Assembly: GCA_028293225.1 (NCBI GenBank)
Contig: JAQGPE010000625.1
Coordinates: 1 to 5,964, forward strand
Length of the DNA stretch: 5,964 bases
Origin: Akkermansiaceae bacterium
Lineage (GTDB): Bacteria; Verrucomicrobiota; Verrucomicrobiia; Verrucomicrobiales; Akkermansiaceae
Direction: 5' to 3'
Below the pieces are notes generated by a model that was not told the origin of the DNA, searched no databases, and saw only the letters and a program-made list of their open reading frames with translations. Every line of letters starts with the position of its first letter. The first letter of the stretch is position 1. A program made the translations under genes and the position numbers. Shown one piece after another: positions 5,619-5,964 of this stretch.

Positions 5619-5964
5619 ATGAAACGCCTCCTCCTCGCGCTGGCTCTCCTCCCCTCTCTCTCGCAGGCGGCGGAAAAGGACCCGCTGCCGCTCGGGATCG
5701 AGGTCGTGACCGGCTACCGCAGCGACGACGAGTACCGCGGCTTCCGCCTTGCGAATGACGTGCTGGACGTGCAGATCCAGTCGGAAATCGCCCTGTCCAA
5801 CGAGTGGGTGCTGAACCTGGGCGGCTACTACGCCACCGCCACCGGCGACGACAATTTCTCCGAGCTGTCCGGATTCGCCACCCTCCGCTACGAGGCCAAA
5901 CAATGGTCCTCCGGCGTGACGGCGACGCTTCATAGCTACGATGACTCCTTCTTTAAGGACGGCG
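5619..5964 (+). CDS. Secreted, probable outer-membrane beta-barrel protein, 3'-truncated by window edge
   Basis: The frame is open to the end of the window, giving 115 codons. The N-terminus MKRLLLALALLPSLSQA is a classic signal peptide: two basic residues, a hydrophobic core and a cleavage site near SQA/A-E (residues 17-18). The mature part has short alternating strands rich in Tyr, Trp, Gly, Ser and Thr, including VTGYRSDDEYRGFRLAND and later LNLGGYYATATGDD. The 'Y-x-x-x-x-Y-R-G-F/V' opening strand recalls outer-membrane barrel proteins with first strands like 'DYVFRGV'. The likely location is therefore the outer membrane, but the family cannot be fixed from this fragment and the ligand is unknown. 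An ATG at 5610, in frame, would add MRP. The later ATG is preferred because it gives the more typical signal-peptide N-region. Neither has a visible Shine-Dalgarno. The gap after coaD (5546-5618) holds only a weak GC hairpin. Confidence 0.75.
   Translation, partial: MKRLLLALALLPSLSQAAEKDPLPLGIEVVTGYRSDDEYRGFRLANDVLDVQIQSEIALSNEWVLNLGGYYATATGDDNFSELSGFATLRYEAKQWSSGVTATLHSYDDSFFKDG

Noticed and set aside
5036..5933. Two minus-strand frames opposite coaD and the barrel protein
   Set aside because: Both are antisense to genes with clear motifs or a signal peptide, and neither has recognisable features of its own.

Overview
The window is G+C-rich and densely coding. Its best taxonomic fit is Verrucomicrobiota, with Planctomycetota as the alternative. 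The reasons are a large membrane serine/threonine kinase with a C-terminal WD40-type region, a divergent sigma factor of the type found beside such kinases in those phyla, and start codons without obvious Shine-Dalgarno sequences. This placement is inference from gene types, not from a marker gene.

Layout. Positions 1-903 (+) hold the C-terminal 300 residues of a TetX-like FAD-dependent monooxygenase whose N-terminus lies before the window. It converges, with a 19-bp gap, on a 1017-residue kinase at 923-3976 (-). The kinase has an N-terminal four-cysteine knuckle, a complete Hanks-type kinase domain, one membrane helix and about 14 beta-propeller blades. A 101-bp spacer separates the kinase start from a divergently transcribed ECF-type sigma factor at 4078-4821 (+). 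Good sigma70-like promoter candidates can be drawn in both directions in this spacer, and their -35 hexamers occupy nearly the same bases on opposite strands. Positions 4822-5041 are non-coding and carry a perfect 31-bp inverted repeat (arms 4831-4861 and 4960-4990, 98-nt interior) built partly from 7-bp units. A short run of CACTT-containing units follows. Then come coaD (5042-5545, +), encoding phosphopantetheine adenylyltransferase of coenzyme A synthesis, and the start of a secreted, probably outer-membrane beta-barrel protein (5619 onward, +) that runs off the window.

How the genes may work together. The kinase and sigma factor look like one signalling unit. A signal sensed by the extracytoplasmic propellers would activate the cytoplasmic kinase, which could control the sigma factor by phosphorylation instead of through an anti-sigma factor; none is visible here. 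This kind of pairing is known as a class; the specific partnership, signal and targets here are inferred. The monooxygenase, coaD and the barrel protein show no clear functional link to it. The least explained element is the AT-rich, heptamer-based inverted repeat between the sigma factor gene and coaD, which looks like a small dispersed repeat (MITE/REP-like) or a structured RNA and not a simple terminator.
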